The notes under the pieces are model-generated. The model was not told the origin of the DNA and did no database searches. It worked only from the letters and a program-made list of their open reading frames with translations. From NCBI GenBank assembly GCA_963697805.1, contig CAVOPB010000003.1:1-64000 (forward strand): a DNA stretch of 64,000 nucleotides, written 5' to 3'. The stretch comes from VRUE01 sp963697805. GTDB lineage: Bacteria > Actinomycetota > Thermoleophilia > Solirubrobacterales > 70-9. Below are positions 53,000 through 61,397 of the stretch, in pieces (position 1 is the first letter of the stretch; every line of letters begins with the position of its first letter). A program made the position numbers and the translations under genes.

Positions 53000-53034
53000 C
53001 CGGCCGGAGGCCTGGACTGGGGGCCTCCGGCCGG
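53000..53034 (+). terminator. 13-bp GC-rich hairpin after rarA
   Basis: CCGGCCGGAGGCC (53000-53012) and GGCCTCCGGCCGG (53022-53034) pair perfectly around a 9-nt loop, 76 nt after the rarA stop and before the next promoter. T-less hairpins of this kind are common terminator candidates in high-GC actinobacteria. Confidence 0.6.
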
Positions 53035-53130
53035 ACCTAATAAGGGGATACAGGGGAGGACTCGACGACCGCGCAGGGGCGCGGCCGTCGAGCGCCTGCA
53101 GGCATAGCGGGCCGATAGCCTCTCCCGCCG

Positions 53131-53883
53131 ATGTCGCCGCCGGAGTTGATCAGCGTCGCTGTCTGGTCCTTCGCGGTGGCGATCGCGGGCGGTATCGCCG
53201 GCCTCGTGCTCGGCAATCTTCGGCTGCCGCTCCTGCTCCAGTTCTCCTCCTCGGCTTCTGCAGGGGCCGGCGCGAACATCGCGGTCAGCGCCGCCTCGGC
53301 GCTGACCGCCTCGATCGCGCACTGGCGCGGGGGGAGGATCGACTGGCGGCTGTTCTGGATGATGGCGCCGCCGTCGCTCGCGGGCGGGATCGCCGGAGGA
53401 GTGATCTCAGGGCTGCTGCCGCAGCGGCTGCTGTTGGGGGTCATCGCCGTCGTCGTCCTCTATGGCGCGGTCGAGATCTCACGCCACCGGCGCCGGCCCG
53501 AGCGGATCCGCCCGCCCTCGACCGGCTGGGTGACCCCGGTGGCGATCGCCTTCGCTGTCGGCGTCCTCGGCGGCCTCGTCGGCCTGATCCTCGGCACCCT
53601 GCGGCTGCCGGCGATGGTGCGGTGGCTGGGGACGACGCCCAAGGCGGCGGTCGGGACCAACGCCGCGACCGGTGTCGTGGTCGGGATTGGCGGCCTGATC
53701 GGCCACCTCGCGGGCGGCATCGACTGGGATCTGCTCGCCGCGGGATGCGCCGGCGCCGTCCCCGGCGCCTACATCGGCGCCCAGCTCACCGGCCGGCTCG
53801 ATGACGACACCCTGCTGCGGGTGATCTCGGTGATCCTCGTCGTAGCCGGTGTCTCGCTGGGCCTGCAGGCGATCGTGGACTAG
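53131..53883 (+). CDS. TauE/SafE-family membrane permease
   Basis: 250 aa with about seven to eight membrane helices in two related halves. Each has a GGIAGLVLGNLRLPLLLQF / GGLVGLILGTLRLPAMVRW motif and a G(A)N(A/I)A.GVVVG-like segment, the internal duplication typical of TauE/SafE. Family members move sulfur-containing or other small organic anions across the membrane; the substrate is unknown here. TAGCCT lies 9 nt before ATG 53131 and no ribosome site is seen. Confidence 0.85.
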   Translation: MSPPELISVAVWSFAVAIAGGIAGLVLGNLRLPLLLQFSSSASAGAGANIAVSAASALTASIAHWRGGRIDWRLFWMMAPPSLAGGIAGGVISGLLPQRLLLGVIAVVVLYGAVEISRHRRRPERIRPPSTGWVTPVAIAFAVGVLGGLVGLILGTLRLPAMVRWLGTTPKAAVGTNAATGVVVGIGGLIGHLAGGIDWDLLAAGCAGAVPGAYIGAQLTGRLDDDTLLRVISVILVVAGVSLGLQAIVD

Positions 53884-53911
53884 GCAGCGCCGACTCCCTA
53901 GTCTGAAGTCT

Positions 53912-54700
53912 GTGAGCGAGCGGCTGAGACTCGGAGGGATGGCGCTCCGCAACGGGCTGCTGATTCATGGGCCGACGCACTGGGCCGCCGCGGTGCGGGC
54001 CGGGGACGGCTCGATCGAAGTCGCCGCGGAGCGCAAGCCGGAGCTCGCGCCGCGGCTGGCGGCCCGCCTCCCCGGCCTCCGCGGGCCGCTGAAACTCGCC
54101 GAGGCGATCGCCGTGCTGCCGTTGGTGCGCCGCAGGCTGCCGGCAGCGCGCCTGCCGTTCGAGGACCCCCGCGTGATCGCCGCGATCGGCGCGACCCTGA
54201 TCACGACGGCGGCGCTGCGGCGCCGGCTCCCCTCACCGGGCCTGCGCGAGGCGATCGTCCAGGTCGTCGGGGTCCTCCCGGCCCTGGTCGCCCTCAGCGA
54301 TCGCAACCTGGCCGCCTACCACGGGGTCGAGCACAAGGCGATCGCCGCCTATGAGCAGGGGCTCGACGACCCCGCCTCGGTTCCCAAGGAGCACGATCGC
54401 TGCGGCTCGAACCTGATCGCCCCGATGATGATCCTCTCGGTCGGCGGAACCGTCCTCCTCGAGCGCCTGCTCGAGAGCCCCGGGCCGCTGGCCCGGGCCG
54501 GCGTCGGCCTCGGCGGCGCCTCGCTCGCGGTCGAGATGTTCGCCTGGAGTGACCGCAACCACGGCGCTCCGCTGGCCGAGGCCTTCCACGCGCCGGGCCG
54601 CGAGATCCAGCGGCTGATCGCTACCAAGGAGCCAACCGCCGAGCAGCTCGAGGTCGGGGTCGCCGCCCTGGCCGAGATCCTGCGCGCCGAGGGTGCATAG
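53912..54700 (+). CDS. DUF1385-family membrane protein
   Basis: 262 aa from GTG 53912. It begins with LGGMALRNGLLIHGPTHWAAAVR and contains the family block YHGVEHKAIAAYEQGL...HDRCGSNLIAP, which includes His/Glu/Cys residues that look metal-binding. Hydrophobic segments follow each. YqhQ/DUF1385 proteins have no established reaction. The 6-mer TAGTCT lies exactly 7 nt before the GTG, again suggesting leaderless expression. Confidence 0.88.
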   Translation: MSERLRLGGMALRNGLLIHGPTHWAAAVRAGDGSIEVAAERKPELAPRLAARLPGLRGPLKLAEAIAVLPLVRRRLPAARLPFEDPRVIAAIGATLITTAALRRRLPSPGLREAIVQVVGVLPALVALSDRNLAAYHGVEHKAIAAYEQGLDDPASVPKEHDRCGSNLIAPMMILSVGGTVLLERLLESPGPLARAGVGLGGASLAVEMFAWSDRNHGAPLAEAFHAPGREIQRLIATKEPTAEQLEVGVAALAEILRAEGA

Positions 54701-54712
54701 ACTCCGCCACTG

Positions 54713-55129
54713 ATGTTTGGGCGGATCGACCACATCGGCGTCGCTGTCGAGGACCTCGACGGCGCGATCGACCTCTACGAGAAGAGCTTCCAGATGGAGC
54801 TTGCCCACCGTGAGACGGTCGAGTCGCAGGGCGTCGAGGCGGTCCTGCTCGATGTGGGCGAGGGCCATGTCGAGCTGCTGAGGCCACTCGGTCCCGAGAC
54901 CTCGGTCGCCAAGTTCATCGAGCGCAGGGGCCCGGGCCTCCATCACGTCGCCTATGCGGTGGAGGACATCGACTCGACGCTGGCGGCGATCGGCGCCGCC
55001 GGCATCGAGCTGATCGACACCGAGCCGCGGACCGGTATCCGCGAAAGCCGCGTCGCCTTCCTGCACCCGCGATCGACCGGCGGTGTGCTGACCGAGATCG
55101 TCGAGCCGGCCGGGCACGGAGGCGAGTGA
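54713..55129 (+). CDS. mce: Methylmalonyl-CoA epimerase
   Basis: 138 aa with two VOC (glyoxalase-fold) modules. RIDHIGVAVEDLDGAIDLYEK opens the first and GLHHVAYAVEDIDSTLAAI the second. Metal ligands are His in DHIGVAV, HVELL-region Glu/His, His in HHVAYAV and the Glu in LTEIVEP. It interconverts (R)- and (S)-methylmalonyl-CoA in propionate and odd-chain metabolism. TAGACT sits 9 nt before the ATG. It overlaps the next gene by one base. Confidence 0.92.
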   Translation: MFGRIDHIGVAVEDLDGAIDLYEKSFQMELAHRETVESQGVEAVLLDVGEGHVELLRPLGPETSVAKFIERRGPGLHHVAYAVEDIDSTLAAIGAAGIELIDTEPRTGIRESRVAFLHPRSTGGVLTEIVEPAGHGGE

Positions 55130-55356
55130 TGGCCGAGGCGCAGCGGGTCGAGATCGGATTCGAGGGCGGTCAGGTGATCTCCGTCAGGCTCGGCGACGGT
55201 GAGCTGAAGGACCTCCGCAAGCAGCTGGACAAGGGCGGCTGGTACGACGTCAAGACCGAGGACGGGATCCTCGCCGTCTACCTCGGCAAGGTCGCGTTCC
55301 TGCGTATCGACTCGGGCGAGCACCGGGTCGGCTTCTCACTCGATCAGTCGGAGTGA
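55129..55356 (+). CDS. Small protein of unknown function, coupled to mce
   Basis: 75 aa from ATG 55129, in the TGATG junction with mce, with GGAGG 6 nt upstream (GTG 55126 is too close). Acidic/beta-rich sequence: VEIGFEGGQVISVRLGDGEL, KGGWYDVKTEDGILAVYLGKV, RIDSGEHRVGFSL. The pattern could be a small beta-barrel. Family not recognised. The stop overlaps the methyltransferase start, so three proteins are probably made from one message. Confidence 0.75.
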   Translation: MAEAQRVEIGFEGGQVISVRLGDGELKDLRKQLDKGGWYDVKTEDGILAVYLGKVAFLRIDSGEHRVGFSLDQSE

Positions 55357-55973
55357 TGCGCGCCCGGACGCTGCTCGGCCTGGCCGGCGTGGCGACTCTC
55401 GGGGCCGCGCTCTGGTGGCGCAAGAATCCGTCCGCCTGTCCCTACGGGCAGCGCTTCTGGGTCGAAGCCCCGCACCCGATCGTCACCCGTGAGCGGTTGC
55501 GCTCGGTGCTGACGCCCGAGCCCGGCGAGCGCCTGCTCGAGATCGGCCCCGGGACCGGCTACTACACCTTCGAGATGGCCGACTGGGTCGGCCCGGAGGG
55601 GAGGGTCGAGATCTTCGACCTCCAGCAGGAGTTCCTCGACCATGTGATGAGGGGCTCGGGCGGGCGAACCAACATCGTCCCCACCCAGGGCGACGCGACG
55701 GACCTGCCCTACGAGGACGCCTCGATCGACGCGGTGATCCTGACCGCCGTCCTCGGCGAGATCCCGGACCGGGGCGCCGCCCTGGCTGAGATTCGGCGCG
55801 TTCTGCGGCCCGGCGGGCGCCTTGTCGTCGGCGAGCTGTTCGGCGACCCACACTTCACGACACTGGGCTCGCTCCGGCGTCAATCCGGAGAGGCGGGGCT
55901 CTCCTACCAGGAGCACTCCGGCAACCCGCTCGCCTACTTCGCGCGGCTGATCCCGGCCCAGGCCTCCGGCTGA
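55356..55973 (+). CDS. SAM-dependent methyltransferase (class I), membrane-anchored
   Basis: 205 aa from ATG 55356 (TGATG junction; GTG 55353 possible). An N-terminal hydrophobic stretch (LLGLAGVATLGAALWW) could anchor it. The Rossmann core has LLEIGPGTGYYTFEMA (motif I), VEIFDLQQEFLDHV, GDATDLPYEDASIDAVIL, and RRVLRPGGRLVVGELFGDPH. The substrate is unknown; the ubiE-like pattern suggests a small-molecule substrate. Its 3' end overlaps the convergent glycosylase gene by 40 nt. Confidence 0.88.
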   Translation: MRARTLLGLAGVATLGAALWWRKNPSACPYGQRFWVEAPHPIVTRERLRSVLTPEPGERLLEIGPGTGYYTFEMADWVGPEGRVEIFDLQQEFLDHVMRGSGGRTNIVPTQGDATDLPYEDASIDAVILTAVLGEIPDRGAALAEIRRVLRPGGRLVVGELFGDPHFTTLGSLRRQSGEAGLSYQEHSGNPLAYFARLIPAQASG

Positions 55974-56722
55974 CATCTCGGGCACCAGTAGGTGCGGCGG
56001 TTGGCGTCGCCCTGGCCGGCCGATGAAATCGGCGTGCCGCAGCGTGGGCAGGGTCGCCCGGCACGTCGGTGGACGGCGGGATCCGAGTGGCCGCGCTCGA
56101 CCGCGTCCGACATCAACCGGTGGGCTGCGAGGAGGACCTCGCCCAGCTCCTCGGGGCTCAGCCGGTCGATGGCCCGCGTCGGGTTGATCCCGGCGGCGAA
56201 GCAGGCCTCGCTCTTGAAGATGTTGCCGATCCCAGCGACGAGCCGCTGGTCGAGCAGGGCCTCCCCGAGCTCCCGGCCGCCGGCGCGTCCGAGCGAGGTC
56301 GAGGCTGAGGCAATGTCGAGATCGCGGGCGAGGATGTCGGGGCCGAGGCCGGCCAGCAGCCTGTCACGCGCGACCTGAGTCGCGCCGAGCACCCGCAGCG
56401 TCGGGCCGCCGAACTGGGCCGCCTCGCTCTTGGAGCCGGTCAGGATCACCCACGCCCCACCCACCGGTCGGCCCCAGCCCCGGCCGCGGCGGCCGACTCG
56501 CCACGACCCGCTCATGCCGAGGTGGCTGTGGAGGACGAGGTCGCCGAAATCGAGGAGCAGGTGCTTGCCACGCGCCTCGACGCGATCGAGGGTCAGGCCG
56601 TCGAGCCGTTCGACCCCAGCGCCGCGGCCGCGGGGGTTGGGCGCCCGGACGCCGAGCGCCTCGCCGCCGAGGGCCGCCTCGAGTCGCCGGGCGGCCCTGA
56701 GGATCGTGTCGCCCTCGGCCAC
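55934..56722 (-). CDS. Fpg/Nei-family DNA glycosylase with Ala at the nucleophile position
   Basis: 262 aa from GTG 56722. It begins MAEGDT where Nei2-like enzymes have MPEGDT, so the catalytic Pro is Ala (codon GCC). Otherwise the fold is complete: catalytic-loop Lys in RGKHLLLDFG, LHSHLGMSGSWRVG, the H2TH block LLDQRLVAGIGNIFKSEACF, and a zinc finger CPRCGT...WCPRC. Base-excision enzymes of this family use the N-terminal Pro amine for strand cleavage; without it lyase activity should be lost or changed. The start codon lies inside a 14-bp hairpin that ends the upstream gene. Confidence 0.9.
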   Translation of the reverse strand: MAEGDTILRAARRLEAALGGEALGVRAPNPRGRGAGVERLDGLTLDRVEARGKHLLLDFGDLVLHSHLGMSGSWRVGRRGRGWGRPVGGAWVILTGSKSEAAQFGGPTLRVLGATQVARDRLLAGLGPDILARDLDIASASTSLGRAGGRELGEALLDQRLVAGIGNIFKSEACFAAGINPTRAIDRLSPEELGEVLLAAHRLMSDAVERGHSDPAVHRRAGRPCPRCGTPISSAGQGDANRRTYWCPRCQPEAWAGISRAK

Positions 56723-56744
56723 AGATCAGGCTGTGGCCGAGGGC
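56711..56744 (-). terminator. 14-bp hairpin after the ~900-aa family gene, covering the Nei start codon
   Basis: GCCCTCGGCCACAG (56711-56724) and CTGTGGCCGAGGGC (56731-56744) form a perfect stem with a 6-nt loop, 15 nt after the stop of the upstream gene on the minus strand. The GTG of the glycosylase gene (56720-56722) is in the stem, so read-through transcripts would hide that start. Confidence 0.6.
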
Positions 56745-56759
56745 TCGACGATCAGGCTG

Positions 56760-59612
56760 CTACTTCTTGCCCTTCTTCTTCGACTTGCCGCACGAGGTCT
56801 TGAGCTGAAGCTTGTTGTTCTTCAACTGCTTCCCGTTCTGGGCTTTGATGTTGAGCTGACCCTTCTGCTTCTTCGAGCAGAGACTCGAGGTGTTGATCAA
56901 CAGGCCCTTCTTGCCGCCGTTCATTTCCAGCGTGAACTTCGTGACCGGCGTGTCGGGAACGGTGCGGAACGTGGTCTTCAGCTTGCCGCCCTTGGACGAG
57001 ATCACGCCGCGGAGGCGGACGTTGACCTGGCCCTGGAGGTCGACCAGCAGGTCCGGGAGCTTGTTGTTGGACGAGGTCAGGTAGACCGGGCCCTTCAGCG
57101 CCCCGGCGATCAACGGCGAGGTCGCCTTCGCGTGGCCGTAGACGGAACCCTTCGGGCAACTGTTCGCAGACAGCTGCACCCTGGTGCAGATCGTCTTGAT
57201 GTTGCTCTGGTCGAGGATCGTCGTCTTCGGCAGCGTGAACGCCGTCCGGGCAACGTTCGCGTCACCGCTCCGTCCCTGCAGGATCGCCTGCAGCTTCGGA
57301 TGCGAGCGGCGCTTGGTCGCCTTCTTGCCACCGAGGATCTTGGCGCTGAACTTCGGCTTGAACTTCAGCGCGTTGCAGTCGGTGGCGGTGAACGGGTTGT
57401 TCTTGGTGACCGTCGACCAGCTGGCCGGATCATTCGGGTTGGCGCCACCGCCTGAGATGTTTGCGGTGACTCCGAACGGGCTGCAATTGGTCGGGTTGAT
57501 CGTGTACGAGCTGCGGTTGAGGTTGACGTCGATCGACCGGATGTCGAGCTTGATGCCTCCGAGGATGTACGGGATTTCGTCGGAGACAGCGTTGACCACG
57601 GCCGTTTCCGGATTGACGTTGAGCGCCGTGCGGACGACGTCGGTGCCGAGGTCATACGGCCCCGCGACCGCCGGAACGATCATGACCAGACTCACCGGAG
57701 CGCCCTTGTAGGGGCCGGCGAAGTAGGCCTTGCCCTTGTCGTCGGTGAACGGGTCCGCGCCCGAGCCCGCCTTGATCGTCACGTCGCCGACCAGGCTGCC
57801 GGCCGGACAGCTCGGATTCGCGAGCTCTTCATTGCCGGACCTGGTCGCCGCCGCTGCGATGTTCGCCTCGGGGCAGTAGTCGACGCCGGCCAGTTTGGCC
57901 GCCATCCCCGGCGGCAGGGTGACGTCGAGCTTGCGGAACTCCTGCTGACCGTCGGGTCGCAGGAGGTGCAGCTCGAACGGGCTGTAGGCGCCCGCCTTCG
58001 GGTTCGTCGTCCCGGCGGTGTAGCCCGGGTCCAACGGACGGTCGGCGAGCGTTTTCGCACAGGGCCCGCCGCCAGGAGCGCTGCTCAGTTCGAACTGAGA
58101 CTGCGCCGTGGCGTTCGGCACTTCCGGCGTCCCCCACGGTGTGTAGTTCGCGGCCGATTGGTGCGGACCGCACGTGTACGGCGAGGTCAGCGCGCCCCTC
58201 GGGCCGCCATCGATGTTGACCCTGAACGAGGTGAACGGCTGCTGCGGGTTGTTATCGACGACCGCGGTCACCTGACCGGTGGCCTGATCCGGGAGGATGT
58301 TTCCGACCAGCCGGACGTTGACCCCATACCGTGTATTGAACGCGTGGATGAAGATCCGGAACATGTCTCCGGAAGTCGGTACCTGGTTCAACGGTTCGGC
58401 TGCGTAAACGGTCCCTTCGAGTTCCTGGTCCAGCGCCGGGCTGTTGACTTCGACCGTCCCGATCTTTGAAGCGGCCGGGCACTGGGTCGGGTCATCGGTT
58501 CCCTTGCCGAACTGGGCGTCGCTGCAGGTCTCGAGGCCGTTGGCGAGCGACGGGTTGATGCTGGTCCCTTCCGGCAGGGTGACTTTCGCCGTCAGCAGGC
58601 GAGAGTTTTCGAGCCCTGCCGCTTCCGGTTCGAACGGCATTTTCACGTTCACCGTCGCCGGGTTCGGCGAGTCGGTGTCACCGCTGGAGGTGACCTCGAC
58701 CCCCGGTTCGAACGGCACTTCGTCGCAGCCGATGGTGCCGACGTCCGTGGTGAATGCTTCGGTGTCGGTTTTCGGTGGTTCGTCGTGCGAGTCGACCGTG
58801 AGGGTGGTTGTCTGGCCTTCTTCGCCCGTGCAGTTGGCCGGCATCGTCAGGTAGGTGCCGTTCCCCGCCTGGCCGTTGAAGACGAGGCGCGAGCCGACGA
58901 CCGGGATGCCTCCTTCAAGCGGCGACTCGATGTCGGTGACCCTGAAGATCACGCTCTGGTCGGTCGGATCGAGATCGCCGACTATGTACGTCGTTCCGGT
59001 GGTCGTCGGGAAGGCGACCATCGAGGGGACGCCTTCGAACGGTTCGACGTTGAAGACCGGGACTTTGACACGGGCCTGTGTACATTTTTCGCCGGTGCAT
59101 GTCGGTGCCGGTGCTTCAAGCGCCACGGTGAAGTAGTTGTACCCGACGAGCGCTTTGCCCAAGGTCGCGATCGCGCAGGCTTTGAATCCCGCTTCGCCTT
59201 CTTCGGCCTGTTCGATCGTGCAGGCCGGCGCCGCCTCGGGGTTGACGTTCAGCCCTTCGGGCAGGTGAGTTTCGTTGTCTTTGATGAATTTGTCGGGGAA
59301 CCCGAGAACTGGTTCGCCGAGAGTGTTGAGTTCGAAGTCGGTGATCCCGAAGTTCGGGTGGCCCGACGCCTGCCTGTACCACTTCGATTCGGTCGACCCG
59401 GTGCACTGTTCGGGGTCCTTGGGGAGAGGCGGTTTGCCCACGACGGCTTTCGCGAGCCCTTCTTCCGTCGGCGTGTCTTTGTTTTCTTTGCAGGTCAGCG
59501 CTTCCCAATTGGCGATGCCGAATTCGGCATGCGCGGGGGAGGCGCCGATCGCGAGAACGACGAACGCCGACAGGAGCACAAGCAGCCCAGCCGGGCGAGC
59601 CTTACCTCTCAT
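56760..59612 (-). CDS. Fifth, stand-alone secreted protein of the ~900-aa family
   Basis: 950 aa from ATG 59612, with AGAGG 7 nt upstream and a signal peptide (LLVLLSAFVVLAIGASPAHA) right after. The N-terminal ~330 residues differ from the operon copies (EFGIANWEALTCKENKDTPT, several C-x(3-5)-C pairs). From ~350 on the family landmarks are present: LPEGTSINPSLANGLETC, AASKIGT, YAAEPLNQVP, DYCPEANIAAAA, YFAGPYKGAPVSLVMIVPAV, GPYDLGTDVVRTALNV, ICTRVQLSANSCPKGSVYG, SPLIAGALKGPVYLTSS, LPDLLVDLQGQVNVRL, GGKKGLLIN, and a basic end after TSCGKSKKKGKK. It has its own promoter region and terminator hairpin. Confidence 0.82.
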   Translation of the reverse strand: MRGKARPAGLLVLLSAFVVLAIGASPAHAEFGIANWEALTCKENKDTPTEEGLAKAVVGKPPLPKDPEQCTGSTESKWYRQASGHPNFGITDFELNTLGEPVLGFPDKFIKDNETHLPEGLNVNPEAAPACTIEQAEEGEAGFKACAIATLGKALVGYNYFTVALEAPAPTCTGEKCTQARVKVPVFNVEPFEGVPSMVAFPTTTGTTYIVGDLDPTDQSVIFRVTDIESPLEGGIPVVGSRLVFNGQAGNGTYLTMPANCTGEEGQTTTLTVDSHDEPPKTDTEAFTTDVGTIGCDEVPFEPGVEVTSSGDTDSPNPATVNVKMPFEPEAAGLENSRLLTAKVTLPEGTSINPSLANGLETCSDAQFGKGTDDPTQCPAASKIGTVEVNSPALDQELEGTVYAAEPLNQVPTSGDMFRIFIHAFNTRYGVNVRLVGNILPDQATGQVTAVVDNNPQQPFTSFRVNIDGGPRGALTSPYTCGPHQSAANYTPWGTPEVPNATAQSQFELSSAPGGGPCAKTLADRPLDPGYTAGTTNPKAGAYSPFELHLLRPDGQQEFRKLDVTLPPGMAAKLAGVDYCPEANIAAAATRSGNEELANPSCPAGSLVGDVTIKAGSGADPFTDDKGKAYFAGPYKGAPVSLVMIVPAVAGPYDLGTDVVRTALNVNPETAVVNAVSDEIPYILGGIKLDIRSIDVNLNRSSYTINPTNCSPFGVTANISGGGANPNDPASWSTVTKNNPFTATDCNALKFKPKFSAKILGGKKATKRRSHPKLQAILQGRSGDANVARTAFTLPKTTILDQSNIKTICTRVQLSANSCPKGSVYGHAKATSPLIAGALKGPVYLTSSNNKLPDLLVDLQGQVNVRLRGVISSKGGKLKTTFRTVPDTPVTKFTLEMNGGKKGLLINTSSLCSKKQKGQLNIKAQNGKQLKNNKLQLKTSCGKSKKKGKK

Positions 59613-59684
59613 TATTTGACCTCTCTCCTCACAAGACGGGGTTGGAACTGCTTGCATACCCTACCCGCCTCCCGCTAGCCAAAA

Positions 59685-59703
59685 CGGTACCGCACGCTGT
59701 CAA
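59685..59703 (-). promoter_or_regulatory. Possible promoter/operator of the stand-alone ~900-aa gene
   Basis: TTGACA (59698-59703 on the minus strand) is followed by the palindrome CGGTACCG (59685-59692), akin to the CGGTAC boxes elsewhere in the window. No convincing -10 lies at normal spacing (TAGCGG would need 20 nt), and the fixed module of the four shared promoters is absent. Confidence 0.35.
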
Positions 59704-59766
59704 GTACGACCGCGGGATTAGGGCGAGTCTGACCTTGAAACACCGCTTCCGGCCCGATGTTTCGGC

Positions 59767-60735
59767 TCAGGAATGCGACAGCGCGGACCAGAGCCGGTCC
59801 TCGGCCTCGGCGACTCGCTGCGCGGCGGCGTCGATCTCGGCCCAGAGTTCCGGCTCCGCATCGGCGGCCTCGCTGGCGGCCTGCAGCGCGGCGGCGAGCT
59901 CCGTCCACCGCGTCGCGGCCTCGGCCGCGAGCGACGCCTCGGGCCGTCCGGCCTCCTCGAGGAAGCGCGAGTACATCAGCCGGAAGCAGCCACCTCCCGT
60001 GCCCCGGCGCTCGATCACCTGGTAGCCGAAGCGGGCGCACCATTTCCAGTCCTCGGCGGTCTGCGGCCAGGAGCCGATCTCGGCGGCGAGGCGGTGGACG
60101 GCGTCGAGGCCGGAGAATTCGCGGAACTCGGGCTCGGTCATCGCGGTGGCCGCGCGCTCGACCGCGGCCGGGACCGCCGCGAGGAGGCGGTCGGCGTCGA
60201 TCGCCTCGGAGGTCGTGAACATGTGGCCGGAGAGGGGGTAGGCGGGGTGGTCGCCGTGGCGGGCGCGGTCTAGGCTCTCAAGCCCGGTCCTCTGCAGCTC
60301 CTCGAACCCGGTGTCGGAGAGGTGCGCGACCTCGTCGTCGTAGCCGGCGAGGACGACCGCGTGGCCCGGGAAGCGGGCCGAGTCCCCGTAGTGGTCGAGG
60401 TGGTAGATGTCGGTCAGGAGAAGCGCCGGGCTGCCGGCGTCGATCGTGGCCCGCGCCGCCTCCCACGCCGCACCGTCGCCCTCCTCGAAGGTCCGCAGCT
60501 CGAGCGCCGAGCCGGTCAGCTCGCTGAAGTTCTCCTCGAGCCGGGCGGTGCGGCCGTTGAACCAGCGGGTCGGGGAGGCCTCCTCGAGGGTGACGTAGTA
60601 GAAGCACGGCCCGGCGCCGAGGCCGAAGGCCATCTCCTCGCTGATCTCGACGCCGTCGTGCGCGAGCAGGTTCCGCAGCGCGGTCGAGCCGCAGTGATGG
60701 CCGGGGGTGTGCGTGTAGCCGGGGACGAAGGGCAT
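59767..60735 (-). CDS. BtrH N-terminal domain/DUF4872-like protein
   Basis: 322 aa from ATG 60735; the longer frame beyond it runs antisense to the phosphatase gene. The N-terminus PGYTHTPGHHCGSTALRNLL has the Cys/His arrangement of BtrH-like, cysteine-peptidase-fold acyltransferases. FGLGAGPCFYYVT, LLLTDIYHLDHYG and FPGHAVVLAGYDD follow. The reaction is unknown in this context. A GATAAT box 7 nt before the ATG suggests leaderless expression. Confidence 0.8.
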   Translation of the reverse strand: MPFVPGYTHTPGHHCGSTALRNLLAHDGVEISEEMAFGLGAGPCFYYVTLEEASPTRWFNGRTARLEENFSELTGSALELRTFEEGDGAAWEAARATIDAGSPALLLTDIYHLDHYGDSARFPGHAVVLAGYDDEVAHLSDTGFEELQRTGLESLDRARHGDHPAYPLSGHMFTTSEAIDADRLLAAVPAAVERAATAMTEPEFREFSGLDAVHRLAAEIGSWPQTAEDWKWCARFGYQVIERRGTGGGCFRLMYSRFLEEAGRPEASLAAEAATRWTELAAALQAASEAADAEPELWAEIDAAAQRVAEAEDRLWSALSHS

Positions 60736-60763
60736 CGCGCTGATTATCGACGCTGGCCCGCCT

Positions 60764-61273
60764 ATGCTCCTGCGCCGATGGATCGGCTTCGACCAGAGAC
60801 TCCTCGTCGCGATGCGCACCAGCGGGCACACCGCCGCCGTAGAGCGGGCGGCGATCCTGCTCGGCAGGGCGGGGAACAACGGGGTGATCTGGGTCGCGAT
60901 CGGGGTCGTCCTGGCCCTGGTCGATTCCTCCAACCGTGAGGCGTGGTTGATCTGCGCCGTGCTCGGCCCGGTGGCGATCGCCGTCAACTACGTGATCAAG
61001 CTGCTGGCGCGCCGCCCGCGACCGGTCCTCGAGGGGCTGCCGCCGCTGGGGGGCGCCCCGAGCTCGCTCAGCTTCCCCTCGGCCCACGCCACATCCTCGT
61101 TCGCGGTTGCGACCGCGATGGCCCGGGTCGAGCCCGTCGCCGCGCTTGCCTTCATCCTCGCCGCCGCGCTCGCGCTCGGTCGCCCCTACCTCGGCATGCA
61201 CTACCCATCCGACGTCCTCGCCGGCGCCCTCATCGGCGTCGCCCTGGGCCTGATCGTCCCCTTATCCCTATGA
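60764..61273 (+). CDS. PAP2-family membrane phosphatase
   Basis: 169 aa with five predicted membrane helices and the three PAP2 signature motifs: KLLARRPRP, PSAHATSSFA and YLGMHYPSDVLAGALIG. Family members dephosphorylate lipid phosphates such as undecaprenyl pyrophosphate or phosphatidic acid. It is divergent from the BtrH-like gene with only 28 nt between starts. Confidence 0.9.
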   Translation: MLLRRWIGFDQRLLVAMRTSGHTAAVERAAILLGRAGNNGVIWVAIGVVLALVDSSNREAWLICAVLGPVAIAVNYVIKLLARRPRPVLEGLPPLGGAPSSLSFPSAHATSSFAVATAMARVEPVAALAFILAAALALGRPYLGMHYPSDVLAGALIGVALGLIVPLSL

Positions 61274-61339
61274 CGCCGACATCGATGTCCGTCACTGGCG
61301 AGCAACCGGCCCCCACAAAACGCCGCCTCCTCCGCTCCC

Positions 61340-61377
61340 GTGGGGGGCCAGGGGATCAGATATGGATGGCCCCCCAC
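61340..61377 (+). terminator. 11-bp hairpin after the PAP2 gene
   Basis: GTGGGGGGCCA (61340-61350) and TGGCCCCCCAC (61367-61377) pair perfectly around a 16-nt loop. It lies 66 nt after the phosphatase stop and 20 nt before the ychF start. Confidence 0.55.
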
Positions 61378-61397
61378 TCCCGCGTCCGGGGGCGGCT

